Positions 35,586 to 44,580 of a DNA stretch of 64,000 bases are shown piece by piece; positions within the stretch are counted from its first letter, which is position 1, and each line of letters starts with the position of its first letter. The position numbers and the translations under genes are program-made. The DNA is from CAZUMW01 sp964621615 (lineage in GTDB: Bacteria > Desulfobacterota > WTBG01 > CAIYCZ01 > CAIRTM01): assembly GCA_964621615.1 (NCBI GenBank), contig CAZUMW010000006.1, positions 72,482 to 136,481 on the forward strand, read 5' to 3'. A model generated the notes under the pieces. That model did not search any database and was not told the DNA's origin. It was given only the letters and a program-made list of their open reading frames with translations.

Positions 35586-37163
35586 TTATTCCACATCAAA
35601 ACCCTCGGGCAGGGTCTGGTTGTCCTCTGAGGCAGGGGGCAGAAAGCGGTCGTCACCTGCAGATTCGGTAAAATCAAGCGCCAGCTCTTTGGCGCGGGCC
35701 TTGTATGAGCCCGCCGCCAGCCTCATTTCATCTTTTGCCGTCACCCTGATTGCCGATTCGCCGTCCACAGGGCACTGCTCTTCACAAAAGCCGCACCCGT
35801 TGCATTTGTGCTCCACCACAAACGGGCGCCTGAAGCCTTTCTCCCAGCGGAACACGATGGCATTGTACGGGCACTGCTCATCACAGATAAGGCAGAGGCG
35901 GTCTTCTTTCCATACCAGGCACCGCTCGCGGTCTATTACGGCAGTGCCTATTTTTGCATGCTTTTTCTCCTCAAGCGGCAGCGCGCGTATGGCTCCGGTA
36001 GGGCATGCCTGTCCGCACAGCATGCACTGCTGATCACACCCGGCATGGCGCGTGGCAAGCTGCGGGGTCCAGATCCCCTTCACGCCGCTCTCCAGACGGC
36101 AGGGCTGGAGGGTATTTGTCGGGCACACCTTCATACACTGGCCACACCGGACACACCGGTTTAAAAAAAGCTGTTCGGGAACGGCGCCGGGAGGCCTGAT
36201 GAGGTGAGCCTGCCTGCGGGGAAATATATATGAAGCATAACTGCCGCCGGCTGCAGCAAACAGTCCTGCCGCTGCAGACACAAGCATGCTGCGCCGCCCG
36301 ACATTTACGGCGAACTCCTTCGCATCATGCCGGAAGAGCGTCAAAGGAAATGATATCGCCGCAGCCGGACAAATCTGCGAGCACGCATTACAGAAAATAC
36401 ATTCACTTTTGTTTGTCGCATACGGGTCATCGGGGGCAATGGCGCCGGGGGGACATGCTTCGATGCACTTCATGCAGGAGATACACCGGTCGCTCACCCG
36501 GCGCCGAAGCAGGCGCGTCCGTGAAAACAGGCCAAGCAGCGCACCCAGCGGACACAGTGACCTGCACCAGATCCGGGGATAAAACAGGTTTAGAGAAAAC
36601 AGAATAAGCGAAGCTGCCAGGGTAATCTCAAACATAAAAAAAACGGGCTGCCGGTAAACGGTCCGGGCCAGCGCATACAGGGAATAGTGCTCTGCAATCG
36701 GACGCGCTGCATCAAGGCCCGCATTTGCGGCGAACACGGCAACCGGATACACAAGGAGGCTGAAAGCACGGGTAAGAAATGAAAGCGGATCAACAGTTCC
36801 GGCAAGGTTCAGCCCGAGCACCGCCGCTGCAGCAATACCGGTGAGCAGGCAGTATTTGGGCATATGAAATGCTCGGCGGTCCGGTTTACCCCGCCTTCGG
36901 CGAAGGGAAAAAAAATCAAAAAGCGCACCAAGAGGGCACACATATCCGCAGAATATGCGCCCGGCAAGAACAGCGCTCAAAAGCACCGTCAGAGAAATCA
37001 GCATATTGACGTGAAGAGAGCGGGTTGCAAGCAGCTGCGTCAGGGCCAGCAGGGGATCGAAGCGCAGAAAAAGCGCCGGCGGGAATCCGGACACCGCTTC
37101 CCCCAAAAAAAACAATCCAGCAAACAGGACAAAAAACAGCAGCTGTACAGCACTGCGCCTCAT
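35586..37163 (-). CDS. NapH-like membrane polyferredoxin
   Basis: 525 residues from ATG 37163, whose first base overlaps the DUF362 stop (ATGA). The N-terminal part is a NapH/NosR-type membrane domain with about four to five hydrophobic segments and two CxxxCP motifs, FCGYVCPLGALFD and WCRSLCPLGALLG. Next come paired [4Fe-4S] sites (CISCMKCIEACP, CIFCNACSQICP), an internal GRRSMLVSAAAG segment like a second anchor, and more clusters (CVRCGQCMKVCP, CMLCGQACP, CLICDEQCP, CNGCGFCEEQCP). It should move electrons between the quinone pool and a periplasmic partner, probably the Tat-signal DUF362 protein it is coupled with. Confidence 0.85.
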   Translation of the reverse strand: MRRSAVQLLFFVLFAGLFFLGEAVSGFPPALFLRFDPLLALTQLLATRSLHVNMLISLTVLLSAVLAGRIFCGYVCPLGALFDFFSLRRRRGKPDRRAFHMPKYCLLTGIAAAAVLGLNLAGTVDPLSFLTRAFSLLVYPVAVFAANAGLDAARPIAEHYSLYALARTVYRQPVFFMFEITLAASLILFSLNLFYPRIWCRSLCPLGALLGLFSRTRLLRRRVSDRCISCMKCIEACPPGAIAPDDPYATNKSECIFCNACSQICPAAAISFPLTLFRHDAKEFAVNVGRRSMLVSAAAGLFAAAGGSYASYIFPRRQAHLIRPPGAVPEQLFLNRCVRCGQCMKVCPTNTLQPCRLESGVKGIWTPQLATRHAGCDQQCMLCGQACPTGAIRALPLEEKKHAKIGTAVIDRERCLVWKEDRLCLICDEQCPYNAIVFRWEKGFRRPFVVEHKCNGCGFCEEQCPVDGESAIRVTAKDEMRLAAGSYKARAKELALDFTESAGDDRFLPPASEDNQTLPEGFDVE

Positions 37164-38140
37164 ACAGAAGCCTTCGCTATGTTCATGGCGCCGGTATCGA
37201 TGACGCCAAGGCCCATTTTGTGTGCCGCGGCTATATGCTTCACCTGCTTCGGGGAGAAGGGCTGTCCGTACCACTGGGCAAGCGTAACGCCGACAGAATC
37301 AACAGCTACCGGATCGGTCCCTGCGATGATCGTGTCCGGGTATACCACCTTGCCCGGACCGGATGGGCCGGCGGTCACCATTGCGCGCGATGCATCGAGC
37401 ACGGTCAGATGAATCTTTGTTGCAGAGGTCAAATCGGCGATGGCCTGGTTAATATCGACCTTTGCATGGAAATACTTTCTATCCCATATAATTCCCATCA
37501 GATTTTTCATGCCGAGCGTCACGCCTGTGGTTGTATGTGATTTTGCCGTCGGCATGTTAATAAACACATCGGCATCAAGCACATCCTTTATTATCTGCAC
37601 CTCTTTAAGGACTTTGCCGTTCTGCACGGCAACGCTCCGGTAAAACCGCTCTTCGTTTACGGCAAAGACATGGACATTTTTTATCCCGGAGCAGGCATCG
37701 GCGATACCGCTCAGCCTGAGGCAGGTTTCCGCCCGGTTAATGGTATGGTCCAGGACCAGCACTTCCCGCGCGCCGGCCTCAAGACACCTGCGGGCAACGG
37801 CGACAACGACATCCGGGTGTGTGTCGGCAGCCTGCTCCGGCGTGGACGCCCAGGAGAAATTCGGCTTAAGCACGACGCGGTTTCCCTTTTTGACAAACTG
37901 CCCCATGCCGCCGAGAAGCTCGAGCGCCTTGCGGGACGCTTTCGGCCTGGCGCCGGTTACCTGCGCTATGAGGGGTGTTTTCTGAGAAGACGCAAAGCAG
38001 CGAAGAGCGGGAGAGAACACCGAAGGAACAGCACAGCTGAGGCCCAGCAGGCAGGTTTTTGTCATAAATGCCCGGCGCGAACAGCCTCCGGCCTGCTCAG
38101 GCCGGCAATCCTCGTGGCGTTTCTTATCGCTGAGTTTCAT
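37160..38140 (-). CDS. DUF362-family protein with Tat signal
   Basis: 326 residues. The N-terminus has a twin-arginine signal (CSRRAFMTKTCLLGLSCAV), so a folded, probably cofactor-loaded protein is exported. The body has DUF362 features: VVLKPNFSWA, DVVVAVARRCLEAGAREVLVLD, INMPTAKSHTTTGVTLGMKN and GTDPVAVDSVGVTLA. It has no ferredoxin motifs of its own, unlike the second DUF362 protein at 51.8 kb. Genes of this family often pair with NapH-like ferredoxins as here, but the reaction is not known. The start is used without an obvious upstream partner; the operon begins here. Confidence 0.85.
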   Translation of the reverse strand: MKLSDKKRHEDCRPEQAGGCSRRAFMTKTCLLGLSCAVPSVFSPALRCFASSQKTPLIAQVTGARPKASRKALELLGGMGQFVKKGNRVVLKPNFSWASTPEQAADTHPDVVVAVARRCLEAGAREVLVLDHTINRAETCLRLSGIADACSGIKNVHVFAVNEERFYRSVAVQNGKVLKEVQIIKDVLDADVFINMPTAKSHTTTGVTLGMKNLMGIIWDRKYFHAKVDINQAIADLTSATKIHLTVLDASRAMVTAGPSGPGKVVYPDTIIAGTDPVAVDSVGVTLAQWYGQPFSPKQVKHIAAAHKMGLGVIDTGAMNIAKASV

Positions 38141-38473
38141 AGGATATCCTTTCGTGGGTTGTTTTGTTAAAAAAACCGCTCGGTTTTCGAACCGGCCCTG
38201 CTAAATTATCAGTGTTGCCGAAACAGCAATGATATCTGCACTCGCTATGGATTCACAACCGAGTATATTTTAATTGTATTATGGGATGTATATTTTGCAA
38301 ATTGTTTTAGATATAAACACAGGATTGCGAAAATCAACGATCAGGCGGGTGCAGAGTGCGGACAATTTTTGCGGGATAATAAAACAAAATGTGAGGCCGA
38401 TGGCGGAGAATATCTCCCCCGGCAGGGATGTTATTATACATATTGACAACCCCGAAAAAAGTCCCTTGTGGTG

Positions 38474-38558
38474 TCATTGCGAGCGAAGCGAAGCAATCTT
38501 TTCTCTCCTCAGTAGCTGGAAAAAAGAGAGTGCTTCGTCGTTTCACTCCTCGCAATGA
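38474..38558. repeat. Dispersed repeat, TCATTGCGAGCGAAGCGAAG type
   Basis: TCATTGCGAG (38474-38483) is complementary to CTCGCAATGA (38549-38558), and the internal GCGAAGCGAAGCA/TGCTTCGTCGT parts also nearly pair. This wording is a well-known dispersed intergenic repeat in many unrelated bacterial genomes. It does not overlap a gene here. Confidence 0.75.
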
Positions 38559-38607
38559 CCGTTTTTCCGATTCTTTACAGGGCTATCAATATTATACCAT
38601 CAGGATC

Positions 38608-38646
38608 GAAATCGCGTTTCGCCTGAGCTCAGAGAAACGCGATTTC
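38608..38646. repeat. 13-bp perfect inverted repeat after aldehyde dehydrogenase gene
   Basis: GAAATCGCGTTTC (38608-38620) pairs exactly with GAAACGCGATTTC (38634-38646); the loop is 13 bases. It begins eight bases beyond the stop of the minus-strand aldehyde dehydrogenase gene. A U-run is missing on the minus strand, so it may stabilise or process the transcript instead of ending it. Confidence 0.6.
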
Positions 38647-38653
38647 AATATAT

Positions 38654-40069
38654 TTAATAATCGATATACACCGTCTGTATCCAGCTGAACTCGTCGATAC
38701 CTTCAATGCCGCCCTCGCGGCCGATGCCGCTGTCCTTCACGCCGCCGAACGGCAGGTGAGTCTCCACAGAGCCCGGAGGGTTGTTCACTACCGTAATGCC
38801 TGCCTCAAGACGGTTGGCCGCCTCAAAGGCCTCCCGTAATTCGCGGGTGTAAATTGCAGAGCTCAGACCGTAGGGAACGTCATTTGCGATGTCAATGGCC
38901 TCATCAAACGTTGAGCAGGAAAGGATGCACAGCACCGGTCCGAACACTTCCTCCCGGGCAATGCGCATATCAGGGGTTACCTGATCAAAAATCGTGGGCT
39001 GATAAAAACTGCCGGGGCCTTCGATCATCTCCCCCCCGCACAGCAGGCGGGCGCCCTGCTGCTGTGCCTCTTTGACATAGGCATCGACCTGCTCCCGGTG
39101 GTGCCTGGAGATAAGGGGCCCCATATCGGTTTCCGGCTCCAGGCCGTTGCCGACGGAGATTTCGCCGGCCCGGGCAACCAGACGATCTGTCACCTCCTGC
39201 AGTACTGACTCATGAACGATAACCCTGCTTGTTGCAGTACACCGCTGACCCGCCACCCCCATTGCACCGGCGATGGTGTCCTCTACGGCTTTTTCAATAT
39301 TGGCGCTGGGCATGATGACGGCAGGGTTTTTGCCGCCGAGCTCGAGCCCGACTTCCTTCAGACCGGACATCTGCTTAATGTCCTTGCCGATCTCGGTTGA
39401 CCCGGTAAAGCTGATAACACCCACGCTGGGATGCCGGATAAGATGTCTGCCGATGGTTTGGCCGAGACCGAACAATAGATTCACCGTGCCGTCGGGGAAA
39501 ATATCCGCCCCGTACTCTATAAGCTCACAGGCGGTAAGCGGGGACGCGCTTGCCGGCTTGAGCACCACACTGTTTCCGCACAACAGCGCCGGTGCGAGCT
39601 TCCAGACCACAATGCTTACCGGAAAATTCCACGGGGTCAGCAGCGTGGCCACACCGTAGGCCCGGCGCTGCGTAAAGCACATCCGGTTTATTATAGTCGA
39701 GGGGGTTACGTTGCCGAAATAGCGCTTTCCCTCACCAACCAAATAGTCGACCAGGTTAATGGCGTCATCGATTTCCCCGATCGCCTCCCTGACCGTCTTG
39801 CCGACCTCCCGAGAGACAATCCGCGCCAGATTTTCTTTTTGCTGCTGGAGCCTGTGCAAATACGTGCGCAGCATTTCGGCGCGCTTTACCACACCCAGCT
39901 CCTCCCACTGCCTTCTTACCCGGCAGGCCGCCTGCATTGCCGCTTCGATATCTTCAGGATCTGCTGTCTGAAATTCCTCAAGGGCTTCATCGGTCGCAGG
40001 ATTATAGGAATGGAATGTTTCCTGCGATCGCGCATCAGTCCACGCACCATTAATAAATAATTTTTTCAT
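38654..40069 (-). CDS. NAD(P)-dependent aldehyde dehydrogenase
   Basis: 471 residues, normal for the family. TPWNFPVSIVVWKLAPALLCGN, KPASASPLTA and FTGSTEIGKDI bind the cofactor. LELGGKNPAV has the general-base glutamate (about 250), and AGQRCTATSR has the catalytic cysteine (about 284). EEVFGPVL and the C-terminal PFGGVKDSGIGREGG are also intact. It resembles betaine-aldehyde/succinate-semialdehyde-type enzymes, but the substrate cannot be read from sequence. It is divergent from the MttB operon with 336 bases between, and could oxidise an aldehyde released in the same pathway. Confidence 0.88.
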   Translation of the reverse strand: MKKLFINGAWTDARSQETFHSYNPATDEALEEFQTADPEDIEAAMQAACRVRRQWEELGVVKRAEMLRTYLHRLQQQKENLARIVSREVGKTVREAIGEIDDAINLVDYLVGEGKRYFGNVTPSTIINRMCFTQRRAYGVATLLTPWNFPVSIVVWKLAPALLCGNSVVLKPASASPLTACELIEYGADIFPDGTVNLLFGLGQTIGRHLIRHPSVGVISFTGSTEIGKDIKQMSGLKEVGLELGGKNPAVIMPSANIEKAVEDTIAGAMGVAGQRCTATSRVIVHESVLQEVTDRLVARAGEISVGNGLEPETDMGPLISRHHREQVDAYVKEAQQQGARLLCGGEMIEGPGSFYQPTIFDQVTPDMRIAREEVFGPVLCILSCSTFDEAIDIANDVPYGLSSAIYTRELREAFEAANRLEAGITVVNNPPGSVETHLPFGGVKDSGIGREGGIEGIDEFSWIQTVYIDY

Positions 40070-40268
40070 GATGTAATGCCTCCCCTGTTAATTGATTAAC
40101 GTTTATGGGCACCATACCGATATATATCACCATGCTTTATTGTATAATATCGACAAGAGGCTGCCCGTTAATAAAATAAATTCATAAAAAAAAGACATTT
40201 TTGCCCCAACTGCTGACATTGTTCCACTTTACTGATACAATGATGTCTAAACAGATATCATTCAAGAG

Positions 40269-40336
40269 CAAACGTGTCCAAAATAAATGAAAGCATTGAG
40301 CAAAAGCCGGTTCGGGCATTATTTTGGACACTACTG
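40269..40336. repeat. MITE-like element, copy B (68 bp, internally deleted)
   Basis: It begins CAAACGTGTCCAAAATAA and ends TTATTTTGGACACTACTG, so the 13 bases GTGTCCAAAATAA are inverted at the two ends. The middle, ATGAAAGCATTGAGC and AAAAGCCGGTTCGGGC, matches the left arm of copy A, but the hairpin core is missing. Copy C at 61521-61588 has the same length and junction. It lies between the aldehyde dehydrogenase and the first mttB-like gene, about 70 bases from the latter's start. Confidence 0.8.
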
Positions 40337-40405
40337 ATTAAAGAGGTATGCAGCATATAATAAAAAAATCCGTTATGTTAAATCCGTTACTGTATGGGGG
40401 GACAT

Positions 40406-41866
40406 ATGGAAAAAGGACTTGCCGCCGGTCAGTACAAACCGCTCCGGCAGGACCAGCTGGGAAGAATACATGAGACCGCTCTCAAAATTCTGGAGGACAT
40501 CGGCATCACGGTCGCTCTTCCCGAAGCGCGCGACATTTTTGCAAAGGGCGGCGCCCGTGTGGACGCGGATACCGAGCGGGTCACCATCCCGGCAAAAATC
40601 GTCGAAAGAAAGCTGATGGATGCCCCGCAGAAAATTGTGCTCTGCGGGGAGCAGCCGGAAAATGACCTTATTCTCGAAGATTCGCGCACCTATATGGGAA
40701 CCGGCGGGGCAGCTCTGAGGGTTATCGATCCGGAAACAGGCGAGGTGCGGCCCGGCACCCTTTGCGATATTGCACGCCTTGCGCGTTTGGTGGAGCAGCT
40801 CGAGAACGTTCACTTTTTCATACGGCCCTGTGTCGCGCAGGAAATTCCCAAGGAAATGCTGGGCGTCCACGAATTTTACGCAGCGCTTACAAACACCACA
40901 AAGCATATCATGGGCGCCGCATATACGCCGCAGGGGGTTCTGGATATTATTGAAATGGCAGCGGTAATAGCAGGGGGAAAGGAAGCCCTGCTGCAGCGCC
41001 CCTTTATTTCCTTTACCGCCGGCTGGATGCGAAGCCCCCTCACCTTTGATCCCCACACCACTGAAGTACTGATAACCATTATTAGGCAGGGACTCCCCGT
41101 GGCGCTTGCAGCAACCCCCATGGCAGGCTCAACCGCACCCATTACTATGGCGGGCACGCTCACGCAGCTGCACGCTGAAGAGCTTTCAGGAATTGTGTTT
41201 TCACAGCTGGTGCGCCCAGGGGCTGCGGTCCTGTACGGTGGGGTTCCGGGCATGGCGGATATGCACGACCTCAGCTTTAAAGCGGGGGGAGTCGAGTTCG
41301 GGCTTATGAATGCCGCTATTTCGCAGCTTGCAAATTATATCGGCATACCCAATTACTGCTCTGCCGGCATAACCGAAGCAAAAATCCCCAGCCTCCAGGC
41401 AATTTATGAAAAAACCTTTTCCATATGCCAGTGCGCGCTCGCCGGCTCAAACTATGTGCATCATGCTGCCGGGGTGCTCGAATCGATTCTCACAATTGAT
41501 TACGGCCAATTCGTTATAGACAATGAGATCATCGGCATGGCGATGAAAATGATCAAAGGCATCCAGGTAAATGAAGACTCTCTGGCTTTTGATGAGATAA
41601 AAAAAACCGGCCCGGGCGGAAATTTCCTCTCATCCAGGCATACCAGAAATCACATGCGCTCTGAATTCCTCGAGCCCATGCTCGCTCCGCGCAGCGACCG
41701 TACCGAGCCGGAGCTGATGCAGGATCACCAGCATCTCGACATCCTTTACCGCGCCCGGGAACGGGCACGGGATATGATTCAAACGGGCCCGTCTCAGAGC
41801 ATTCCCGATGATGTTGACGCCCGTATTCGGGAGCGCTTTGCACTGCAAAAGGGCGCACAATTGTAG
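40406..41866 (+). CDS. MttB-family corrinoid methyltransferase, paralogue 1
   Basis: 486 residues from the ATG at 40406, aligned with paralogue 2 (KGLAAGQYKPL versus KGLAGGQYKPL) and preceded by a G-rich site; an ATG at 40394 would add four residues. It is a TIM-barrel trimethylamine-methyltransferase-type protein (IHETALKILEDIGI, MGTGGAALRVIDPETG, TTKHIMGAAYTPQGVLDIIEMA, GPGGNFLSSRHTRNHMRSEF). No internal amber codon is present, so it is not a pyrrolysine enzyme. The natural stop is TAG at 41864 with no homologous sequence beyond. Non-Pyl members such as MtgB demethylate glycine betaine or related quaternary amines and pass the methyl to a corrinoid protein. Confidence 0.9.
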   Translation: MEKGLAAGQYKPLRQDQLGRIHETALKILEDIGITVALPEARDIFAKGGARVDADTERVTIPAKIVERKLMDAPQKIVLCGEQPENDLILEDSRTYMGTGGAALRVIDPETGEVRPGTLCDIARLARLVEQLENVHFFIRPCVAQEIPKEMLGVHEFYAALTNTTKHIMGAAYTPQGVLDIIEMAAVIAGGKEALLQRPFISFTAGWMRSPLTFDPHTTEVLITIIRQGLPVALAATPMAGSTAPITMAGTLTQLHAEELSGIVFSQLVRPGAAVLYGGVPGMADMHDLSFKAGGVEFGLMNAAISQLANYIGIPNYCSAGITEAKIPSLQAIYEKTFSICQCALAGSNYVHHAAGVLESILTIDYGQFVIDNEIIGMAMKMIKGIQVNEDSLAFDEIKKTGPGGNFLSSRHTRNHMRSEFLEPMLAPRSDRTEPELMQDHQHLDILYRARERARDMIQTGPSQSIPDDVDARIRERFALQKGAQL

Positions 41867-42327
41867 AACCGAAAATCCGGCTTGACAAACACCCCTGTTT
41901 CAGCATATAATTTGTAATTGACTAATATATTTTCATACAGAAAATAACGTCGAAACGAAACCGGCACAATATACATATGGTGCATGTGATGGCAGTTAAG
42001 GGGTTTTGGGCTATCTGAAAACAGGAGGAAGACGCTATAGAAAAGGTCGGCTGGTGCATCACTGAACAGTTAACGATTTAATGCTATATTAAAATCTATA
42101 ATAATGTATTTGCCTTGCCTGAGAAGAATAATAACAGATATACACATAACAGTAATTGGTGTTCCCCTCATCACTGAAGCAGTCTATTCCCCCTGTGTAA
42201 ACATAAAGCCTGCTCTGTTTAACAATAATTAACAAATTCCTGTTGTGATCATGCGTGTTACGGCTGCGTATTGTTTTATTTAATATCTATAATTAAATTT
42301 TATTATCTTTTAATTTATTATTTAATA
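41867..42327 (+). other. 461-bp gap with long untranslated leader
   Basis: A strong promoter (41882-41911) is followed by about 410 bases before the first start codon at 42328. There is an isolated AGGAGGA with no start codon behind it. The conserved cobalamin-riboswitch blocks (the B12 box and the GGTGCC/CCGCAACTG arms) were looked for and not found. The AT-rich last 60 bases precede the start. A regulatory RNA is possible but not shown. Confidence 0.4.
41882..41911 (+). promoter_or_regulatory. Consensus promoter inside the mttB operon
   Basis: TTGACA at 41882-41887 and TATAAT at 41906-41911, separated by 18 bases, are both perfect hexamers. They start 16 bases after the stop of paralogue 1 and point along the operon, so genes from 42328 on can be transcribed independently of the first mttB-like gene. 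Confidence 0.7.
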
Positions 42328-43026
42328 ATGATTGTTCAAACACATAACTCACCGATCGTGCTCGATCACCGGCGGCTTGAGGAAATGCTCGGCAGCGCAC
42401 AGGGGCCGGAGCGCTCACGCGGAGCCGGCGAAAAGCTGCAGGAGCTGATAGATGCGGCGATGCCGCTTATCAGCCCGCGGATCGGGTATACAACCTGCCC
42501 CCTTATATCTTCCGGGGACTTGCCTGCTCTTGAAAACGGCACTATCTTTAAGAGCCGAAAATTAGCACGGATGCTCAGACACTCCTCAGCCGTGCTGTGT
42601 TTCCTTGTCACCATAGGTGACGGGATCGAACAGAAAATTGATTCCTGCACTAGAAGCCGCAAAACAGCAGACGCCTATATTTTCGACACAATCGGATCCG
42701 CAGCCGCAGAATATGTGGTTGACAGCTTTCAGGACCGGTACCGCCGCAGCCTTGAGCGGGAAGGCAGTACCACCACGCTCCGGTTCAGCCCGGGCTACTG
42801 CGACTGGCCCCTTACTGACCAGAAAAAGCTCTTCTCGCTGCTTGATGCTGAGCGGGTCGGGGTGACCCTGAGCGAATCGTGTCTGATGACACCGCGCAAA
42901 TCCGTGTCAGGTGTTTTCGGTATTCAATCATGCGATCATCCCCGGTACAACCCATGTAGTGAATGCGGCCGGCTTGACTGCAAAATGAGGCGGGATGACA
43001 CGGAAGTGACAAAGGTCAATTCGTAA
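42328..43026 (+). CDS. Stand-alone MetH activation-domain-like protein
   Basis: 232 residues from ATG 42328; an in-frame ATG 57 bases upstream would add an implausible hydrophobic Tyr/Ile-rich stretch. The sequence matches the B12-dependent methionine synthase activation domain: DAYIFDTIGSAAAEYVVDSF, then RFSPGYCDWPLTDQKKLFSLL, GVTLSESCLMTPRKSVSGVFG and a cysteine-rich end (CSECGRLDC). In MetH this domain binds SAM to reactivate oxidised cobalamin. Free-standing versions are frequent beside MttB and corrinoid protein genes. Here it is a good candidate for reactivation or assembly of the corrinoid protein at 47.1 kb (inference). Confidence 0.85.
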   Translation: MIVQTHNSPIVLDHRRLEEMLGSAQGPERSRGAGEKLQELIDAAMPLISPRIGYTTCPLISSGDLPALENGTIFKSRKLARMLRHSSAVLCFLVTIGDGIEQKIDSCTRSRKTADAYIFDTIGSAAAEYVVDSFQDRYRRSLEREGSTTTLRFSPGYCDWPLTDQKKLFSLLDAERVGVTLSESCLMTPRKSVSGVFGIQSCDHPRYNPCSECGRLDCKMRRDDTEVTKVNS

Positions 43027-43086
43027 GCAAAGACCGTATATTGATTATATATTTGAGAACCCACACATCTAGGAACGGAGTGAAGC

Positions 43087-44550
43087 ATGAAAATACGCAA
43101 AGGATTAGCAGGAGGCCAGTACAAACCCTTGAGCGATCAGGATGTTAAAAAAATTCACGAAACCGCTCTGAAGGTTTTTGCCGAGGTCGGCGTGCAGGTC
43201 AATTACCCGACCGCGCTTGAGCTGTTTAAAGAGGCAGGGGCTGAGGTGGATGAGCAAACCTGCGTTGTTAAAATGCCGGCAAAGCTCGTTGAGTCGCTTA
43301 TCGCAAAGGCCCCGTCGCGCATACGGCTGTGCGGCAGGGACGACAGCGGGGCCCTTGACTGCGATATCGGGGGAACCGATGTTCACCTCGGCACGGGGGG
43401 AACCGCGCTCAATGTGCAGGAGCCCGGCAGCACCGACTCCCGCCCCTCCCAGCTGGAGGATATTGCAAACATGGCCCGGCTGGTGGACACCCTGGACAAC
43501 ATTCATTTCTACATGCTCAACGTGTACCCGAATGATGTGCAGATTGAAGACGTCGACGTAAACCGCTTCGGCGCCGCGCTGAACAAAACGCGCAAGCACA
43601 TCATGGGGGGCGTCTACACGGTAGAGGGGGTTCAGCACGTCATCAAAATGGCCGAAATGATTGCCGGCTCGCCGGAAAAGCTTCGCGAGCGCCCGTTTAT
43701 TTCAATGGTTGCCTGCATTATCAGCCCGTTCAAGCTTGACCAGAGCTACGGCGAGCTCGCCATGGAGGTCGCAAAACAGGGAATACCCCTTGTTGTGCCG
43801 GCAGAGCCGCTGTGCGGGGCAACTGCGCCCATAACTCTTGCCGGAAATCTGGTTGTGCAGACAGTCGACACGCTTACCGGCATAATGCTCGCTCAGCTCA
43901 TAAACCCGGGCACGCCGGTGCTGTTCGGCTGCATATCATCAATCACCGACCTGCGCGACATGAAATATCTCGCCGGCGCGGTTGAAATGGGACTGATAAA
44001 CGCGGCATCGGCACAAATGGCCCAGTTCTACAACATTCCCATCTATGCAACTGCCGGTATGTCTGATGCAAAAGTAAACGACAGCCAGGCGGGCTTCGAG
44101 TCAGCCATCACTTCGCTGCTGGTGGCGCTTGCCGGCGGGAACTACATTCACGATGCCGCAGGATTTCTCGAGTTCTGCATGACCGCCTCATATGACAAGC
44201 TGGTCATCGACAATGAAATAATCGGCATGATCATGCGCGCAGTGCAGGGGGTCGAGGTCAACGACACCACCCTGGCCTTCGACGAAATTAAAAAGGCAGG
44301 GCCCGGGGGCCACTTTGTGTCATCGCGGTTCACCCGCCGCATGATGCGCACAGAGCAGTATCAGCCCCAGCTCAGCGACCGCGAAAACAGGCCCGCCTGG
44401 ACGAAAGCCGGCGCAAAGGATGCGCGCGCGCGGGCAACGGAGCGGGTAAAGCAGACCCTGTCACAGCCGGCGCAGCCGGTGCTGCCTGAAGATGTCCGCA
44501 CGGCCATCAAAGAAGCTATCCCCGGCATCCGGTCATTTATAATGGACTAA
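43087..44550 (+). CDS. MttB-family corrinoid methyltransferase, paralogue 2
   Basis: 487 residues, start ATG with GGAG nearby. The layout is the same as paralogue 1: KIHETALKVFAEVGVQVNYPT, LGTGGTALNVQEPG, TRKHIMGGVYTVEGVQHVIKMA, VDTLTGIMLAQLINPGTPVLFG and GPGGHFVSSRFTRRMMRTEQ. It has no in-frame amber codon, so it is also of the non-pyrrolysine type. It and paralogue 1 are moderately similar along their whole length, indicating an old duplication with different substrates or specificities. It is followed by the pterin methyltransferase gene after 30 bases. Confidence 0.9.
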   Translation: MKIRKGLAGGQYKPLSDQDVKKIHETALKVFAEVGVQVNYPTALELFKEAGAEVDEQTCVVKMPAKLVESLIAKAPSRIRLCGRDDSGALDCDIGGTDVHLGTGGTALNVQEPGSTDSRPSQLEDIANMARLVDTLDNIHFYMLNVYPNDVQIEDVDVNRFGAALNKTRKHIMGGVYTVEGVQHVIKMAEMIAGSPEKLRERPFISMVACIISPFKLDQSYGELAMEVAKQGIPLVVPAEPLCGATAPITLAGNLVVQTVDTLTGIMLAQLINPGTPVLFGCISSITDLRDMKYLAGAVEMGLINAASAQMAQFYNIPIYATAGMSDAKVNDSQAGFESAITSLLVALAGGNYIHDAAGFLEFCMTASYDKLVIDNEIIGMIMRAVQGVEVNDTTLAFDEIKKAGPGGHFVSSRFTRRMMRTEQYQPQLSDRENRPAWTKAGAKDARARATERVKQTLSQPAQPVLPEDVRTAIKEAIPGIRSFIMD

Positions 44551-44580
44551 TTGCACCAAACAGGAAAGGATACAGCCGCC

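Larger units (their letters stand above)
38141..38653. other. 513-bp intergenic gap with dispersed repeats
   Basis: No credible gene is seen. Upstream of the DUF362 gene is a small A/T-flanked palindrome (38172-38187). A repeat copy occupies 38474-38558, and a perfect inverted repeat lies at 38608-38646, eight bases past the aldehyde dehydrogenase stop. The rest is AT-rich sequence, presumably carrying the promoter of the DUF362 operon on the minus strand near 38200-38260, which I cannot assign. Confidence 0.6.

Noticed and set aside
38172..38187. Small palindrome in the DUF362 leader as a terminator or attenuator
   Set aside because: The AAAACCG/CGGTTTT stem has only a two-base loop and is mostly A-T; support is too weak.
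41912..42327. Cobalamin riboswitch in the leader of the corrinoid operon
   Set aside because: The conserved B12 box and the GGTGCC and CCGCAACTG arms could not be found; a weak GGCAGTTAAGGGG similarity is not enough.
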